Source of the DNA: Rodentolepis nana
Lineage: Eukaryota > Platyhelminthes > Cestoda > Cyclophyllidea > Hymenolepididae
NCBI GenBank assembly: GCA_900617975.1
Contig: UZAE01000679.1
Coordinates: 1 to 19,715 of the forward strand
Reading direction: 5' to 3'
DNA: 19,715 nucleotides
Part shown: positions 18,081 to 19,715 of the stretch, piece by piece
How positions within the stretch are numbered: position 1 is the stretch's first letter
Layout: each line of letters begins with the position of its first letter
Notes under the pieces: generated by a model
The model's input: the letters and a program-made list of their open reading frames with translations, nothing else
What the model was told of the DNA's origin: nothing
Databases searched by the model: none
Position numbers and translations under genes: made by a program

Positions 18081-19685
18081 TTAGGCACATATTATTGCAT
18101 CGATTTTCACATCGTTTTCTTCGGTGCAAATCGTGTTTAAAATTTGTTCAGAGTACACCAGTGCCATTGTACGCGGTGGTTCAAGCTGTGGAAGAGATTC
18201 CTGGTAGAAACGACGTAATCCACTCAGGTATTGATCATAAAAACCCTTTCCTCGACCTAACCGATCTCCACAATCCGTAAAAGCTAGACCTGGCACCACA
18301 ATCAGATCGACCACTGTAAAAAATAATGAATAACTTATTCCAAGTGATTGTCTAAAACGAAATTCAACAATTCTTCCCTCTCCCCCCTCCACCAAATTTG
18401 GAAAGGAGTTTGGAAATTATGGTAATATTTAGAAGCCCTGAGTCCAACCTGCAACGCTATATGATAGACCATGATATGTTCAAATTCCCCATCATCCATG
18501 AGGTGGCCTATTGTCCAACCAATAATATTTTGTCATCAATAATTAGCCAATAACAACAAAGTTGTGTCGTTAAGAGAATAAAGTCGATAAAAAAGGTTAG
18601 AGTTATTCCGCGCTCAATTATATTCTCCAGCATTAGAAGTCAATGAGAATGTAAAAACTCAATCAGCTGCTGAGAGAGAAAGACAAAACAGTGGTCCTAC
18701 AATGGATTTCTGGTCACTGTGGCATTAAAGGCAATGAGCTTGCTGACACACTTGCTAAGAAGGCAACAACGATTTTGCAATGCATGGACCGCCCGATGTC
18801 TTGCCACACAATGAAGGGCTTAATCAGAGGAGAATTCAACACCTCAAGGTGCAACGAACTTAAAGCTCGAACAAAGGAGAAACAGTGGCACTCTCCGACA
18901 TAGCCGATTGGCCAAGAATCGAAGTCAATGCTGAGTTTAGACCACGTTTTGGACACGATTGGTTGGCAAAACACCTTCACAGATTGGGAGTATAAACTCA
19001 ACCCACATGCCCTCTATGTAACTCACAGGAGGAAATGGAGAAGACCCATCTGATTCGGTGCCCAGCTCTAAAGACAACGACAGAAACCCAGAGCTACTGG
19101 AAATCAAGAAGACAGCTAATGAACTGCTATTAATTAACTGCTTTATATGTACCCCCCACTCACGGGGGAAGCTGAAGTCAAAGTTTAAGGGCTAATGATA
19201 AATATCATAAAGGCTGCCATTTGAAAAAATATTCTCCAGCATTACTCTTTTATACTCGTAATGTACAGTGATTGCACATTCAATATATGTTTGGGTCACT
19301 TTCTATAGGACGTTAAGTTCAATCACTGGAAGGCAAAACAAAAAAATCGTACATGAAGAGAGATTAAAATCGTACAATTTTCTAGAGCATCGTCTTGATC
19401 CACACTACCAAGAGGTGGCTGTGGCATCTCTCGAATCCCAAATTTATTCAAAGGCCACGTGTTGATCTCCATTATATCTTGAATTTGACGCATCCTCATT
19501 AGACCAAGAAGGGATTTCATTTCAAAGTTGGTTTCGGTGGCAGCTTGGTCGAGGATCTGTGGTACCACGACCACCTTGCCGGTCTCCAACGCGTGTTGGA
19601 TCAGAGTTCCTGTGTAGGGCTCTGTTCCAAAACTGATATACACCGAAATTCCTCTACATCTTATATAATAGTCGTGCGCCAATAC
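18081..19685 (-). CDS. MTHFS: 5-formyltetrahydrofolate cyclo-ligase, last two exons
   Basis: MTHFS converts 5-formyl-THF plus ATP to 5,10-methenyl-THF in the cytosol, returning stored folate to one-carbon metabolism. Exons in transcript order: 19685-19376 and 18313-18081; the split Leu codon joins DALEN to VDLIVVPG, giving 180 residues here. The first exon aligns with the AHSEYQKSKRISIFLS region (here AHDYYIRCRGISVYISFGTE) and with GKVVVVPQ. The second has the ATP/substrate signature PGLAFTDCGDRLGRGKGFYD and ends with NDVKIDAIICA, matching the family C-terminus. The N-terminal ~30 residues, with the basic ATP-contacting segment, lie beyond the right edge. The acceptor at 19686-19687 is TGGTAG. 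The 1062-nt intron contains a LINE fragment on the opposite strand. Confidence 0.92.
18620..18635 (+). repeat. Target-site duplication, left copy (ATATTCTCCAGCATTA)
   Basis: An exact 16-bp direct repeat of 19229-19244. The pair brackets the LINE fragment in the MTHFS intron. Confidence 0.88.
18636..19228 (+). mobile_element. 5'-truncated LINE: RNase H and C-terminal zinc finger of a non-LTR retrotransposon
   Basis: This 593-bp insertion holds the end of a retrotransposon ORF2. It shows an RNase H C-terminal motif (VVLQWISGHCGIKGNELADT, from 18691), then a region read one frame over from ~18895, then a cysteine/histidine finger (CPLCNSQ..., HLIRC). The ORF stops at 19131-19133. Decay: the frame shifts by one base near 18890-18900 and a TAA interrupts it at 18993-18995, so this copy is dead. 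An RNase H followed by a CCHC finger fits the I/Jockey-type non-LTR group; the exact clade is not resolved. The 3'UTR of ~95 bp ends in the hairpin and CTGCCATTTGAAAAA tail shared with the short retroposons. Exact 16-bp flanking repeats define its ends. Confidence 0.85.
19189..19215 (+). repeat. 3'-terminal hairpin shared by the LINE and the short retroposons
   Basis: GGGCTAATGATA and TATCATAAAGGCT pair across a two-base loop about 10 bp before the tail. The same fold sits at the matching place in the fragment at 537-648 and, more eroded, in copies 1, 2 and 3. Such 3' hairpins are known recognition sites for LINE reverse transcriptases; that role is inferred here. Confidence 0.55.
19229..19244 (+). 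repeat. Target-site duplication, right copy (ATATTCTCCAGCATTA)
   Basis: Matches 18620-18635 exactly and directly follows the short A-rich tail of the LINE fragment. Confidence 0.88.
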
Positions 19686-19715
19686 CTACCAAAAGACGTC
19701 TATTTTAGGTGAGCA

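Noticed and set aside
1..19715. CRISPR arrays, bacterial operons, riboswitches or prophage
   Set aside because: All genes have spliceosomal introns and animal homologues; no regularly spaced repeats are present.

Overview
The window reads as nuclear DNA of a flatworm, most likely a tapeworm. It is AT-rich and carries ordinary eukaryotic genes with standard stop codons. Many GT-AG introns are only 31-47 nt long, mixed with a few of 0.3-1 kb. Two genes are packed 100 bp apart in an operon-like arrangement, as expected where spliced-leader trans-splicing occurs. The species cannot be fixed from the sequence. Exon models were built by eye from splice signals, reading-frame phase and remembered family alignments; no search was run.

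Layout. 1-3086 (+): the 3' part of UAP1 (UDP-N-acetylhexosamine pyrophosphorylase), preceded by intron carrying a short retroposon and an inverted fragment of it. 4236-7428 (+): a complete seven-exon EDEM2 (ER mannosidase-like ERAD protein). 7921-11971 (-): a complete five-exon CACTIN, converging tail-to-tail with EDEM2. 12072-12749 (-): a complete two-exon TIMM22, 100 bp upstream of CACTIN on the same strand, with a poly(A) signal and a U-rich AG/ATG acceptor in the gap. 13119-15176 (+): a coiled-coil gene cut into at least 12 small exons, divergent from TIMM22, whose N-terminus resembles CCDC177. 15177-17999: gene-poor, with two short retroposon copies in opposite orientation. 18081-19685 (-): the last two exons of MTHFS, whose intron holds a 5'-truncated, decayed LINE fragment. 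The rest of MTHFS lies beyond the right edge.

Repeats. A roughly 310-bp non-autonomous retroposon occurs as three near-full copies and one fragment. Its last ~80 bp, including a hairpin, match the 3' end of the RNase H-bearing LINE at 18636-19228. Target-site duplications delimit the LINE (16 bp) and one short copy (12 bp). This looks like a short element using the LINE machinery through a shared 3' tail.

The genes belong to different pathways (amino-sugar nucleotide synthesis, ER glycoprotein quality control, splicing, mitochondrial inner-membrane import, folate metabolism). The only arrangement that suggests co-expression is TIMM22-CACTIN.
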